Shown piece by piece: positions 27,737-38,308 of a stretch of 64,000 nt of DNA. A program made the translations under genes and the position numbers. Source of the stretch: Nocardioides malaquae (GTDB lineage Bacteria; Actinomycetota; Actinomycetes; Propionibacteriales; Nocardioidaceae); NCBI RefSeq assembly GCF_015070385.1, contig NZ_JADCSA010000001.1:62001-126000 (forward strand). Reading direction: 5' to 3'. The notes under the pieces were generated by a model. The model made no database searches. It was not told where the DNA came from and saw only the letters and a list, made by a program, of their open reading frames with translations. Each line of letters starts with the position of its first letter. The stretch's first letter is position 1.

Positions 27737-28107
27737 AACGTGCCCTCCACATGGGACTCGTTCGCGTTGTGAGGCTCGTCGAATGCGAGGACCGCCGTCC
27801 ACTTCCCGGCGCTAGCCACCTCGTCCCCAGCCGGGAACACGGCTGTCCACTTGTTCCCGACCCGCTGCGGCGTCACGTGATCGACGTAGTAGTTCATCCG
27901 GGCGACGTAGTCGAAGTAGAACCGCTCCTCGACCTTGCCCCCGCGGAAGCGGAAGCCGAACTGATGACTCGGGCCGTCCGGGCCTCCGATCACGTCGAAC
28001 GAAAGGAGCCACGGGGTCGAAGTGGCTTCGAGGTCTCCTTCGACCGTCCAGGAAAGCACGACCTCGTCGGGACGGCGGATCAGGTTGGCGTCGGTAAGGC
28101 GAGTCAT
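27733..28107 (-). CDS. unknown protein coupled to the HIRAN gene
   Basis: A 124-residue acidic, beta-rich protein of no recognised family. Aromatic-rich strands are seen at STPWLLSFDVIGG, HQFGFRFRGGKVEERFYFDYVARMNYY and NKWTAVFPAGDE, so it may be a small beta-sandwich or barrel. ATG 28107 follows a GGAG site. Its end overlaps the HIRAN start by 4 nt, so both are probably made together. It is divergent from the membrane protein gene at 28182, 74 bp away. Confidence 0.65.
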   Translation of the reverse strand: MTRLTDANLIRRPDEVVLSWTVEGDLEATSTPWLLSFDVIGGPDGPSHQFGFRFRGGKVEERFYFDYVARMNYYVDHVTPQRVGNKWTAVFPAGDEVASAGKWTAVLAFDEPHNANESHVEGTF

Positions 28108-28181
28108 GGACTCATGATCTCCACCCAGGCCGCCGGTCGCTAGTGGCCGCGCCGAGGCGACGCTGCCTCTACGCTGGCGCC

Positions 28182-28661
28182 ATGCCACTCGCGCCACTCA
28201 CCACAACCCCCTGGTGGGGAGCGCCTGTTATCGCCGCGGCGGCCGCGCTGAGCGGGGTCTCCCTGACCCTCTTGGGTGCTCATTTGCGGGCGCGCCTTGA
28301 CCTGAAGCGAAAGGATCAGGCGCGCTGGGATGACCTGATCCTCGACGTCGCGACAAGGCTCCTAACGCTGACGAGCGAACTCGCCGAGTCTGGTCGCGTC
28401 GGCTATCCCCGCTACATCGAGGACCGCCGCGAGCGCATCGAGGCTCACATCACGACATCTGACGCGATCAACGAGACCCTCGCCCGCTTCCGCCTAGTTG
28501 CGTCAGCAGACTTGCGGAACGCCGCCTTCCATCTCTACGGCGCCGCCATGAGGGAAGAACTGGGGGTCACTGAAACGCCCCCGGGGGAACCGGAGTCGTA
28601 CACAGACGCCCAGGCTGCCTTCGTCGCCGCCGTTCGGCGTGAGGTGCGGGCGAACAGTTAG
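28182..28661 (+). CDS. membrane-anchored coiled-coil protein B of the insertion
   Basis: A 159-residue protein built like the product of 26545-27021: one N-terminal membrane segment (residues ~11-33), a basic charged stretch (RARLDLKRKDQARWDD), and a helical C-terminus with TLARFRLVASADLRNAAFHL, which aligns with the same block of protein A. TACGCT 6 nt before ATG 28182 suggests leaderless initiation. Its function is unknown. Confidence 0.7.
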   Translation: MPLAPLTTTPWWGAPVIAAAAALSGVSLTLLGAHLRARLDLKRKDQARWDDLILDVATRLLTLTSELAESGRVGYPRYIEDRRERIEAHITTSDAINETLARFRLVASADLRNAAFHLYGAAMREELGVTETPPGEPESYTDAQAAFVAAVRREVRANS

Positions 28662-28733
28662 ACGCCCTGGCGAAGTCGCAATCCGACCCAAGCCTGGCTG
28701 CAGGACATCGCACACCCGCTTGGGCGCCTACTT

Positions 28734-29042
28734 CTACTTGTCTCCGAGCACTGACTCGACACGCGCCACCTTGGCGTCGAGTTCGCCCTCGTATCCCGGA
28801 CGAATGTCGGCCTTTAGGACAAGCGAGACGCGGGAGCCGAACGGCGCGACAGCCTCAGTAGCGCGCTTCACCACGTCCATCACCGTTTCCCAGTCCGGCC
28901 CTTCAATCGTCGTGAACATCGCGTCAGTCCGGTTCGGCAGTCCCGACTCGCGCACGACCTTGACCGCCGCCGCCACGGCATCCGACACCGAAGCGTCCTC
29001 TCGTCCCGTTCCGTTCGGCGCAACCGAGAACGCAACCAGCAT
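28734..29042 (-). CDS. MTH1187-family thiamine-binding protein, complete copy
   Basis: A 102-residue protein of the MTH1187/YkoF-like (DUF77) family of small ferredoxin-fold proteins that bind thiamine or hydroxymethylpyrimidine-type ligands. Landmarks are MLVAFSVAPNG, RESGLPNRTDAMFTTIEG near residue 33 and VSLVLKADIRPG near 72. Its ATG shares one base with the stop of the truncated copy (TGATG), and its GAAGGAG ribosome binding site lies inside that copy's tail. It is only about half identical to the truncated copy, so a recent tandem duplication is unlikely. Confidence 0.85.
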   Translation of the reverse strand: MLVAFSVAPNGTGREDASVSDAVAAAVKVVRESGLPNRTDAMFTTIEGPDWETVMDVVKRATEAVAPFGSRVSLVLKADIRPGYEGELDAKVARVESVLGDK

Positions 29043-29245
29043 CAGGCAATCTCCTTCAGGTAGGTGGGGGCAGTCGTCGCCATGTTCCTTTTCTTGACCC
29101 ACTCCCCCTCGATGTTGGTGAACATCGCGTTCGTCTCGTGGGGCAGGCCGGAGTCCCGGATCACCCGGACGGCCTCGGCGACACCTGCCGCGACCCCGCC
29201 GGTCTCGTCGGCTCCGGAAGGACTGATGCTGATGGCGACGATCAT
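29042..29245 (-). pseudogene. truncated thiamine-binding protein, N-terminal half
   Basis: The 67-codon frame keeps the family N-terminus: MIVAISISPSG, RDSGLPHETNAMFTNIEG and Glu-Trp. It leaves the family after residue 49 at the 8-bp repeat 29099-29106. The remaining 18 codons come from the inserted segment, and the normal C-terminal half is missing. Its ATG overlaps the stop of the SigE-family sigma gene (ATGA), so it is likely still translated, perhaps only to couple the intact copy downstream. The lost end survives as the remnant at 26379-26474. Confidence 0.7.
29099..29106. repeat. 8-bp direct repeat, right border of the insertion
   Basis: CCACTCCC, identical to 26467-26474; it marks where the truncated thiamine-binding gene loses similarity to its family. 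Confidence 0.5.
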
Positions 29246-29754
29246 GGAGTCAGGCTAGCCGCGGGCGCCGTCTGCGACTCGGAAGCGTCGGTGCCCAGGA
29301 GCGTACGCAGCTTCGCGAGGCCCGCGTGCGCCTGCGACTTCACGGTCCCCACGCTGCACCCCAGCGTCTCCGCGACCTCACGCTCGGGGCGGTCCTCCAC
29401 GTAGCGCAGGACGACGACGGCCCGTTGCCGCGGCGGCAGGCCGGCCAACGCCGCCCGCAGCTCCTCGCGTCCTTCCACGTCCGCGTCGTGCACGGCCGTC
29501 TCCGGCAACCGGGCCACGGACGTCTCCGCGACTCGACGCCGCCGCCACCGCGAGATGTTCGTGCGCACCATGACGGTGCGGACGTATGCCTCGGGGTTGC
29601 CCTCGATCCGCGACCACGCGGGCACGCAACGCGCCAACGCCTCCTGGACGAGGTCCTCGGCCGCGTGCTCGTCGGCGACCAGCAGCCGCGCTGTGCGGAC
29701 CAGCGCAGCGTGGCGCGAGGCGACGAACTCGGTGAACTCCTCAGGGGCGGCCAC
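29242..29754 (-). CDS. SigE-family ECF RNA polymerase sigma factor
   Basis: A 170-residue ECF sigma factor. Region 2 runs through LVRTARLLVADEHAAEDLVQEAL with ISRWRRRRV, and region 4 through LPPRQRAVVVLRYVEDRPEREVAETLG, then GTVKSQAHAGLAKL. GTG 29754 follows GGAGG by 7 nt and lies inside the 3' end of the membrane partner gene (14-bp overlap). The order is therefore partner first, sigma second, opposite to the pair at 18797-20442. A thiamine-binding gene is coupled downstream by ATGA. Confidence 0.92.
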   Translation of the reverse strand: MAAPEEFTEFVASRHAALVRTARLLVADEHAAEDLVQEALARCVPAWSRIEGNPEAYVRTVMVRTNISRWRRRRVAETSVARLPETAVHDADVEGREELRAALAGLPPRQRAVVVLRYVEDRPEREVAETLGCSVGTVKSQAHAGLAKLRTLLGTDASESQTAPAASLTP

Positions 29755-31141
29755 GGCGCCTCCAGACCAGGAAGGCACCGAGGACGACCACGACGAGCCC
29801 ACCGGCCCACAGCGCCACCGCCAGCCGGGGGTCGAGCGGGTCGGGCGGTTGACGACCCTCCACGACCTCGGCCGTCTCCAGCAGGCCGCGGGCGAGCTGC
29901 CACGACGAGAGACCCGTCTCGCCGCTCTCGGTGACGACAGGGTGTCGATCACCCGTCGCCGGGTCGACAGCCACGACGCCTGTTCGATCGGGAGCAGTGC
30001 CCTCCCCCGCGACGGTCATCATGGCGAGGAGGTCTCCGTCGCGCCAGCCCAGGAGTCCGTACGCCTTCCTGACGCCGGGGATCGCCGTGCGGTCCGCCAG
30101 GGCCAAACCCTCGCCCTGGGGCGTCAGTCTGCTCACCCAGACGCGGTTGGGCGTCTGCTGCGACCTCTTCGACCCGATCAGGGCCACCTGCATGTCGGGA
30201 CCGAGGGCGACGGTGCTGACCTGGCTCGAGCTGACCTCGGCTCCGGCATCCCCCTGCACAGGCGTCCGCTTCCCCTGTCCGGCGTCGAGCATGATCAACC
30301 CGGCCTCGCCGTCGGTTCCGAGGAGATCCCCGTCACGAGCGCTCCAGAACTCGACACTCGGGACCTGTCTCCGCCAGGGCCACTTCACCGGCGCACTCTC
30401 CCCCGGTCGCCACCACAGGGCTCCCTCGCTGACGGACCCTCCTTGGTCCTCCTCGGGGGCCGAAGCACCCACCGTGAACTGGCCGTAGTCGAAGACCAAG
30501 GTGTCCTCGTCCATCCAGAAGAGCGACCAGCCGCGCAGGCCGTGCTCCGTCTCGACGTGGTGGCGGTGCTCCTCACCCGTACGCAGGTCCCTGACCACCA
30601 CTCCCACCGTGGGTCGCGTCTGCCCGAAGTCGACCTGCGGCTCACCGGCGGGCTCACCGGCGGGCTCACCGGCGAGCCAGTACGCCAGACGCTCACCGTC
30701 CGGAGAGAGGGCGACCGCGTCCCCTGCCCGGTCCGGCAGGTCCAAGAAGCCGTACTCGCCGGTGAGAGCAGAGATCCCCACCAGGCCCAGGTCGGTCCCC
30801 CGCCACGACCCACGCAAGGCGTCCATCACCGCCACCACGGGTTCATCCGGCAGCGTGCCGAGCCACGGCGACGGCTCGAACAACCGGTCGGGGATGCGCG
30901 GGGCGACCTCGTTGGCCGCGGGCCCCGCGTCCGGAGCGCCTGTGTCCATGAACGGCAGGACGGACGTCACGAGCCCCGAAGCGAGGACGACCACGGCGGC
31001 GCCGGTCACGGCCGCGAACACCCGCCGACGACGCTGCCAGCGCCGGCCACGCTTCCACAGGTCGTCCGGGCGCGGGGTGGGCGCGGAGACCTCACCGTCG
31101 GCGAGCCGGGCGAGCCGGTCCTCCAGGTCACTGCCGGTCAT
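29741..31141 (-). CDS. membrane-anchored putative sigma-factor partner with extracytoplasmic beta-propeller-like domain
   Basis: A 466-residue protein with an Arg-rich cytoplasmic N-terminus (LWKRGRRWQRRRR), a transmembrane segment near residues 40-62, a ~370-residue extracytoplasmic region of propeller-type repeats (VALSPDGERLAYWL, DEDTLVFDYGQF), and a second C-terminal transmembrane segment (AVALWAGGLVVVVLGAFLVW) with a basic end. Its end overlaps the sigma factor start, so it probably senses or restrains that factor; no classic anti-sigma motif is visible. A short AGEP tandem repeat lies within the domain. GAGGAGG precedes ATG 31141. Confidence 0.75.
   Translation of the reverse strand: MTGSDLEDRLARLADGEVSAPTPRPDDLWKRGRRWQRRRRVFAAVTGAAVVVLASGLVTSVLPFMDTGAPDAGPAANEVAPRIPDRLFEPSPWLGTLPDEPVVAVMDALRGSWRGTDLGLVGISALTGEYGFLDLPDRAGDAVALSPDGERLAYWLAGEPAGEPAGEPQVDFGQTRPTVGVVVRDLRTGEEHRHHVETEHGLRGWSLFWMDEDTLVFDYGQFTVGASAPEEDQGGSVSEGALWWRPGESAPVKWPWRRQVPSVEFWSARDGDLLGTDGEAGLIMLDAGQGKRTPVQGDAGAEVSSSQVSTVALGPDMQVALIGSKRSQQTPNRVWVSRLTPQGEGLALADRTAIPGVRKAYGLLGWRDGDLLAMMTVAGEGTAPDRTGVVAVDPATGDRHPVVTESGETGLSSWQLARGLLETAEVVEGRQPPDPLDPRLAVALWAGGLVVVVLGAFLVWRRRGRP
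30639..30674. repeat. in-frame 12-bp tandem repeat, three copies
   Basis: GGCTCACCGGCG occurs three times in tandem, encoding repeated Ala-Gly-Glu-Pro in the sigma-partner protein; a site likely to vary in copy number between strains. Confidence 0.8.
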
Positions 31142-31176
31142 GGGTCCTCCTCGGTGGGTGATGCTCACACACGAGT

Positions 31177-31199
31177 ACGCCCTCACAGGACGGAAGGTT
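31177..31199 (-). promoter_or_regulatory. candidate ECF-type promoter of the second SigE-family operon
   Basis: On the minus strand AACC (31199-31196), a 16-nt spacer and CGT (31179-31177) resemble the AACC-N17-CGT upstream of the first SigE-family operon. It lies 36 nt before the ATG of the partner gene. The motif is short and tentative. Confidence 0.3.
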
Positions 31200-31239
31200 G
31201 GGTGGCGGACCGAACTTCTTCCGGCCTGGAGCCGGGAGC

Positions 31240-31276
31240 ACGAACCCCCGCCCCGCACGAGGCGGGACGGGGGTTC
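31240..31276 (-). terminator. terminator after acnA
   Basis: CGAACCCCCG pairs with CGGGGGTTCG, and after one mismatch CCCGC pairs with GCGGG around a 5-nt loop. This strong hairpin begins 45 nt past the aconitase stop. Confidence 0.8.
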
Positions 31277-31321
31277 GTCAGCGGCTCGGAGGCGTAAGCC
31301 CCCGGGACCGGGTCGTGCGGG

Positions 31322-34156
<2,835 letters not shown>

Positions 34157-34228
34157 CAGTCGCATCTCCTCGGAGGGGATTGGGGGTTGTCACGCTCGGA
34201 CCATCTTGCCGCTGCCTGCAGGCGCGGA

Positions 34229-34247
34229 GATAGCAAGGCAACCCTTA
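34229..34247. promoter_or_regulatory. possible DtxR/IdeR iron box upstream of acnA
   Basis: The 19 bases ending AAGGCAACCCTTA match the consensus TWAGGTWAGSCTWACCTWA at about 13 positions, better in the right half (AAGGC...CCTTA). It lies about 73 nt before the aconitase start. Plausible, not convincing. Confidence 0.25.
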
Positions 34248-34356
34248 CTTGTCGGGTCGCACCGAGCATGGATATCTCTCGACGTCAAGATACACGATGG
34301 GGGGTGAGCCGCTGCCGAGCGGTCAGTCGGCGGGTCAGGATCGGCTGTGGGCGACG

Positions 34357-34977
34357 TCAGACGTCGTACGCCTCCAACGCCACGATCTGGTCACGGAATG
34401 CGGCCAGCGACTCCATCTCGTCGAGGTCGTCGCGCGAGGGCCAGTGGTCCGGATCAGGCGTTGCACGCGGATGGTTGTGCTCCATCTCCTGAAGGGCGGA
34501 GATCATCCATGCCCTGCCCTCGGGCGATCCGACCGACAACAGGATCTCGCGAGCGGTCGTGTACTTCTTGTGCAGGCGTTCGGCGGTCTCCGGGTCCGTC
34601 TCCGCGAGGGCATCGAGCTCAGCGAGGTTGTGCGCGTTGTCGGCCAGCTTCACGAGCCGACCAAGCGGGTCGAGCGCGGCGCGTCGAATGAGCTGCTCGT
34701 ACGGTTCACCCTCCCGCTTCGACACCGCGGCGACGGCCCGCACCACAGAGAACGGCACCCCTGCCCGGAGCAGCGTGAACTCGTCCATCTCGGTGTCTTC
34801 GATGATGTCGTGCAGGTAGCCCGCCATCTCGGCGTGGTCGCCGAACTTCCTCAGACTCGCCGCAATCGGATCCAGATGCGCCACAAAGTAGTCACGGCCC
34901 TGCTTGTCGACCTGGCCGGCGTGAGCCTCGCGGGCCAGGGTGCGAACCCCATCGAGCGTGAGCGTTGATCGCGCCAT
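34357..34977 (-). CDS. HD-domain hydrolase of the (p)ppGpp-hydrolase type
   Basis: A 206-residue single-domain HD protein similar to the hydrolase half of RelA/SpoT. Metal and catalytic motifs are AHAGQVDKQGRDYFVAHLDP (His ligand), YLHDIIEDT (HD), and VKLADNAHNLAEL with the final Asp. No synthetase or TGS domain follows, so it is a small stand-alone alarmone hydrolase or a related nucleotide hydrolase. The GAGAGGA site is upstream of ATG 34977. The exact substrate is unproven. Confidence 0.82.
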   Translation of the reverse strand: MARSTLTLDGVRTLAREAHAGQVDKQGRDYFVAHLDPIAASLRKFGDHAEMAGYLHDIIEDTEMDEFTLLRAGVPFSVVRAVAAVSKREGEPYEQLIRRAALDPLGRLVKLADNAHNLAELDALAETDPETAERLHKKYTTAREILLSVGSPEGRAWMISALQEMEHNHPRATPDPDHWPSRDDLDEMESLAAFRDQIVALEAYDV

Positions 34978-35111
34978 GGGCGAGTCCTCTCGTCGCTGAT
35001 GACGGCTGGGCGAACCATCGTCGGCTCAACCGTTCCACAACGGATCGTCGCAGAGCCGTCCGACAAATCCGGCCTTATCCGACAGGACCGGGCGCCGGAG
35101 GGCTGGTCGTG

Positions 35112-36272
35112 CTACGACCGCAGGCGAGAGCCACTTTTCGTCAGTAGCGCGACGCATTCGACATGGTGCGTCATCGGGAAGAGGTCGAAGGCGCGCAGCT
35201 CCTGCACGTCGTAGCCGTGCTCGGCGAAGAGCGCGATGTCGCGGGCCAGTGCGGCGGGGTCGCAGGCCACGTACGCAATCGCGCGCGGTGCGCGGTCGAC
35301 GACCTGCTCCACGACAGCCCGCTTCGCGCCCTCGCGTGGCGGGTCGAGGACGACCAGGTCGAAGGGTTCATCGAAGTCGTGCGCCAGCACGGTGCCCACG
35401 TCTCCCGCACGAGTCCGCACCTTTGCCCCGGCGACGTTGCGGGCCGCACGGCGGGCCGCCTCGGCGTCGCCCTCCACCAGGACCACTCGGGCGTCCGGCC
35501 CGACCCGCTCGGCCAGGAACCGGGCGAAGAGGCCCACGCCTGCGTAGAGGTCCAGGACCGACTCGCCGGGGCGAGGGTCCAGCATGGCCAGCACCGTGTC
35601 GACGAGCACCTGCGGCGCCCCTGGGTGCACCTGCCAGAAGCCACCGGGTGCGACGTCGAACGCGACGCCGTGCACCGTGTGCTCGCTGCCTCCCGGTCGG
35701 TGGATCAGGCAGTCGTCCACCTCGATCACGTCGCGCGACCGGAAGCGACGCATCCCCCGTCGCCCCTCGCCCAGCTCGACGAAGCGTCCCCGGGTGCGCC
35801 ACCGCAGCCCGTCGTCGTCGCCGGGCACCCTCTCGACGACGAGGTCCGAGACCAACGGGTCATCCGGTGGGAGGCGACCCAGCCGGACCAGCTGTTCGCG
35901 CACCACGTCGGCCTTGAGCGCCCGCTGACGGGGCAGGGCGACGTGCTGGAAGTCGCAGCCTCCGCAGAGACCGGGGCCGGCGAACGGGCAGGGCGCTGCG
36001 ACGCGGTCCGCGGAAGCCTCCAAGATCTCGACCGCGTCACCGCGCCAGAAGCGGTCGCCGTCAGTGCCCTCGGTGATCTGGACGACCACGCGCTCGCCGG
36101 GCAGGGCGTGGCGCGTGAAGACCACACGCGTGGCCTCGGGGTCCGAGGCGTCCCCCGCCGGCACCCGCACCACGCAGTGACCCCCGTGGGCGACCGGACC
36201 GACCACCGCCTCGTGACGCTCCCCCACCCTCGAGCGCCCTCGAGCGCGTCGTTGTCGTGGGTTACGGCTCAT
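35112..36272 (-). CDS. class I SAM-dependent RNA 5-methyluridine methyltransferase, TrmA/RlmD-like
   Basis: A 386-residue RNA (uracil-5)-methyltransferase-family protein (Rv2689c-like). An N-terminal TRAM-like domain (residues ~20-95) is followed by Fe-S cysteines CPFAGPGLCGGCDFQHV near 95-111, the SAM motif VLDLYAGVGLFARFL near 240, the catalytic Cys motif YVACDPAALARD near 338, and DLFPMTHHVECVALL at the end. It likely methylates rRNA or tRNA. ATG 36272 overlaps the stop of the upstream permease by 4 nt. Confidence 0.9.
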   Translation of the reverse strand: MSRNPRQRRARGRSRVGERHEAVVGPVAHGGHCVVRVPAGDASDPEATRVVFTRHALPGERVVVQITEGTDGDRFWRGDAVEILEASADRVAAPCPFAGPGLCGGCDFQHVALPRQRALKADVVREQLVRLGRLPPDDPLVSDLVVERVPGDDDGLRWRTRGRFVELGEGRRGMRRFRSRDVIEVDDCLIHRPGGSEHTVHGVAFDVAPGGFWQVHPGAPQVLVDTVLAMLDPRPGESVLDLYAGVGLFARFLAERVGPDARVVLVEGDAEAARRAARNVAGAKVRTRAGDVGTVLAHDFDEPFDLVVLDPPREGAKRAVVEQVVDRAPRAIAYVACDPAALARDIALFAEHGYDVQELRAFDLFPMTHHVECVALLTKSGSRLRS

Positions 36273-38308
36273 CGGCGCACCTGCCTGCCCTCGTCCTCGT
36301 CGACCACCCGGCCGCGACGCAGGTCACCAGCCTTGACCCGGTCCTGCTCGCGGGCCACTCGCTCCCGCGCCACCTGGGACGACTCGAGCTGGTAGGGCAC
36401 CGACGTCACCATGACCCCGGGCGCGAAGAGCAGCCGACCCTTGAGGCGCAGCGCACTCTGGTTGTGCAGCAGCTGCTCCCACCAGCGCCCGACGACGTAC
36501 TCGGGGATGTAGACAGCCACCACACCGCGCGGGCTGGCGCGGCGGATCGCCTGCGCGTACTCCACGATGGGCCGCGTCACCTCACGGTAGGGAGAGTGCA
36601 GCACCTTCAGCGGCACGTCGAAGTCACGCTCGTCCCAGGCGCGGACGAGCTGCTGGGTGGCAACCCGGTCAGTGTCCACGTAGACCGCCTCGAGCACGTT
36701 GGGCCTCGTGGCCTTGGCGAACGCCAGGGCCCGCAACGTGGGCTTGTGCAGCTTGGAGACCAGGACGATCGCGTGGACGCGGGTCGGCATCACGCGGTCC
36801 TCCTCGTCGACCGCGAGCTCGAGCGCGACCTCCTCGTAGTGATGGTGCACCCGACGCATCACGAGGAAGAAGAAGCCCATCACCAGCACGGTGATCCAGG
36901 CCCCGTAGGTGAACTTGGTGATCAGCACCACGACCAGGACCGCGCCGGTCATCGACATGCCAATGGCGTTGATGGCCCGCGAACGGTGCATCCGGCGACG
37001 TTCCGCCGCGTCCTTGGTGAGGCTCAGGTTGCGGGTCCAGTGCCGCACCATGCCGAGCTGGCTCAGGGTGAAGGAGACGAAGACGCCCACGATGTAGAGC
37101 TGGATGAGCCTGGTGACCTGCGCGTCGAACGCAATCACGAGGGCCACCGACATCCCGCCGAGGAACACGATGCCGTTGCTGTAGGCCAACCGGTCGCCCC
37201 GCGACCCGAGGGCCTTGGGCAGGTAGCCGTCCTCGGCAAGGATCGAGCCGAGCACCGGGAAGCCGTTGAAGGCCGTGTTGGCGGCCAGCGTCAGCACCAC
37301 TCCGGTGATCATGACCACGAGGTAGAACCCCGGCGGGAAGCCCTCGAACACCCCGCGTGCGATCTGGGCGAGGAGCGCGTGCTGCTCGGCCACAGGGTTG
37401 CCCGCGCCGTCCACCAACCGGTCGAACTGGAAGGGGTCGACCATCCGTACGTCCATCTGCTGGGCCAGCACGATGACGCTCATCATCATCGTCACCGCGA
37501 TGGCGCCCAGCAGCGCCAGGGTCGTGGCCGCGTTGGCGCTCTTGGGCTTGCGGAAGGCGGGAACGCCGTTGGAGATCGCCTCCACACCCGTCAGCGCCGC
37601 GCACCCGGACGAGAAGGCCCGGGCCAGCAGGAGGAGCAGCGCCACGGTGGTCAGCTCGCCGTCGTAGCCCGGGGCCTCCAGGATCTCCAGACCCGCGCTC
37701 TCGGCGCGCGGCAGGGTGCCCTGGGCGAGTCGGAACAGCCCGTAGGCGCACATGCCGAGTACCGAGGCCATGAAGAGGTAGGTCGGCACCGCCAGGTAGA
37801 GGCCCGACTCCCGCACGCCCCGCAGGTTGAGCGCAGCCAGGAGCCCGATCAGCAGGACCGCGAGCACGGTCTCGTGCCCCTGCAGCGCTCCCAGGCCCGA
37901 GGAGGCGTAGTGGGCGGCAGCCGAGATGGAGACGGCGACCGTCAGCACGTAGTCGACCAGCAGGGCGCTGGCCACCGTCGTCCCGGCGGTGGGCCCGAGA
38001 TTGACCTTCGCCACCTCGTAGTCACCCCCGCCCGAGGGGTAGGCGTGGACGGTCTGCCGGTAGGAGGCGATCACCGCCGTCATCATCACCGCCACGGCGA
38101 GACCCACCTGCCACGACATGGTGTAGGCCGAGACGCCGGCCAGCGAGAGCATGATGAAGATCTCGTCCGGTGCGTAGGCGACCGAGCTCAGCGCGTCACT
38201 GGCGAAGACCGGCAGCGCGATCCGTTTGGAGAGCAGCGTCTCGCCCAGCTGGGAGCTGCGCAGCTTGCGCCCCAGGAGGATCCGCTTCGACACGTCACCG
38301 ACACCCAC
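36269..38308 (-). CDS. APC-superfamily permease with C-terminal cytoplasmic domain
   Basis: About 679 residues. Roughly 12 membrane spans occupy residues ~35-470 (for example LPVFASDALSSVAYAPDE at the first half-span, LGPTAGTTVASALLVDYV, NTAFNGFPVLGSILAEDGYLP in short blocks). A ~190-residue soluble C-terminal domain with nucleotide-binding-like strands (HAIVLVSKLHKPTLRALAFA) follows. This matches Rv2690c-type transporters next to trkA genes; the co-location suggests potassium or amino-acid transport. GTG 38308 is chosen: TAGCCT lies 7 nt upstream (leaderless). Confidence 0.88.
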   Translation of the reverse strand: MGVGDVSKRILLGRKLRSSQLGETLLSKRIALPVFASDALSSVAYAPDEIFIMLSLAGVSAYTMSWQVGLAVAVMMTAVIASYRQTVHAYPSGGGDYEVAKVNLGPTAGTTVASALLVDYVLTVAVSISAAAHYASSGLGALQGHETVLAVLLIGLLAALNLRGVRESGLYLAVPTYLFMASVLGMCAYGLFRLAQGTLPRAESAGLEILEAPGYDGELTTVALLLLLARAFSSGCAALTGVEAISNGVPAFRKPKSANAATTLALLGAIAVTMMMSVIVLAQQMDVRMVDPFQFDRLVDGAGNPVAEQHALLAQIARGVFEGFPPGFYLVVMITGVVLTLAANTAFNGFPVLGSILAEDGYLPKALGSRGDRLAYSNGIVFLGGMSVALVIAFDAQVTRLIQLYIVGVFVSFTLSQLGMVRHWTRNLSLTKDAAERRRMHRSRAINAIGMSMTGAVLVVVLITKFTYGAWITVLVMGFFFLVMRRVHHHYEEVALELAVDEEDRVMPTRVHAIVLVSKLHKPTLRALAFAKATRPNVLEAVYVDTDRVATQQLVRAWDERDFDVPLKVLHSPYREVTRPIVEYAQAIRRASPRGVVAVYIPEYVVGRWWEQLLHNQSALRLKGRLLFAPGVMVTSVPYQLESSQVARERVAREQDRVKAGDLRRGRVVDEDEGRQVRR

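Larger units (their letters stand above)
26475..29098. mobile_element. 2.6-kb inserted accessory segment without recognisable mobility gene
   Basis: This segment separates the two halves of one thiamine-binding gene and is flanked by CCACTCCC at 26467-26474 and 29099-29106. Its genes have lower GC at third codon positions than the neighbours and no place in conserved synteny. It carries two related membrane/coiled-coil genes, a HIRAN-domain gene, one unknown gene, and a complete thiamine-binding gene next to the broken one. No terminal inverted repeats, transposase or integrase were found, so the mechanism of entry is unknown. Confidence 0.5.

Noticed and set aside
26475-29098. Search for terminal inverted repeats, integrase or tRNA attachment site at the insertion
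   Set aside because: Ends share only a 6-bp ATGGCG at different offsets; no integrase, transposase or tRNA was seen, so it was not called a known element class.
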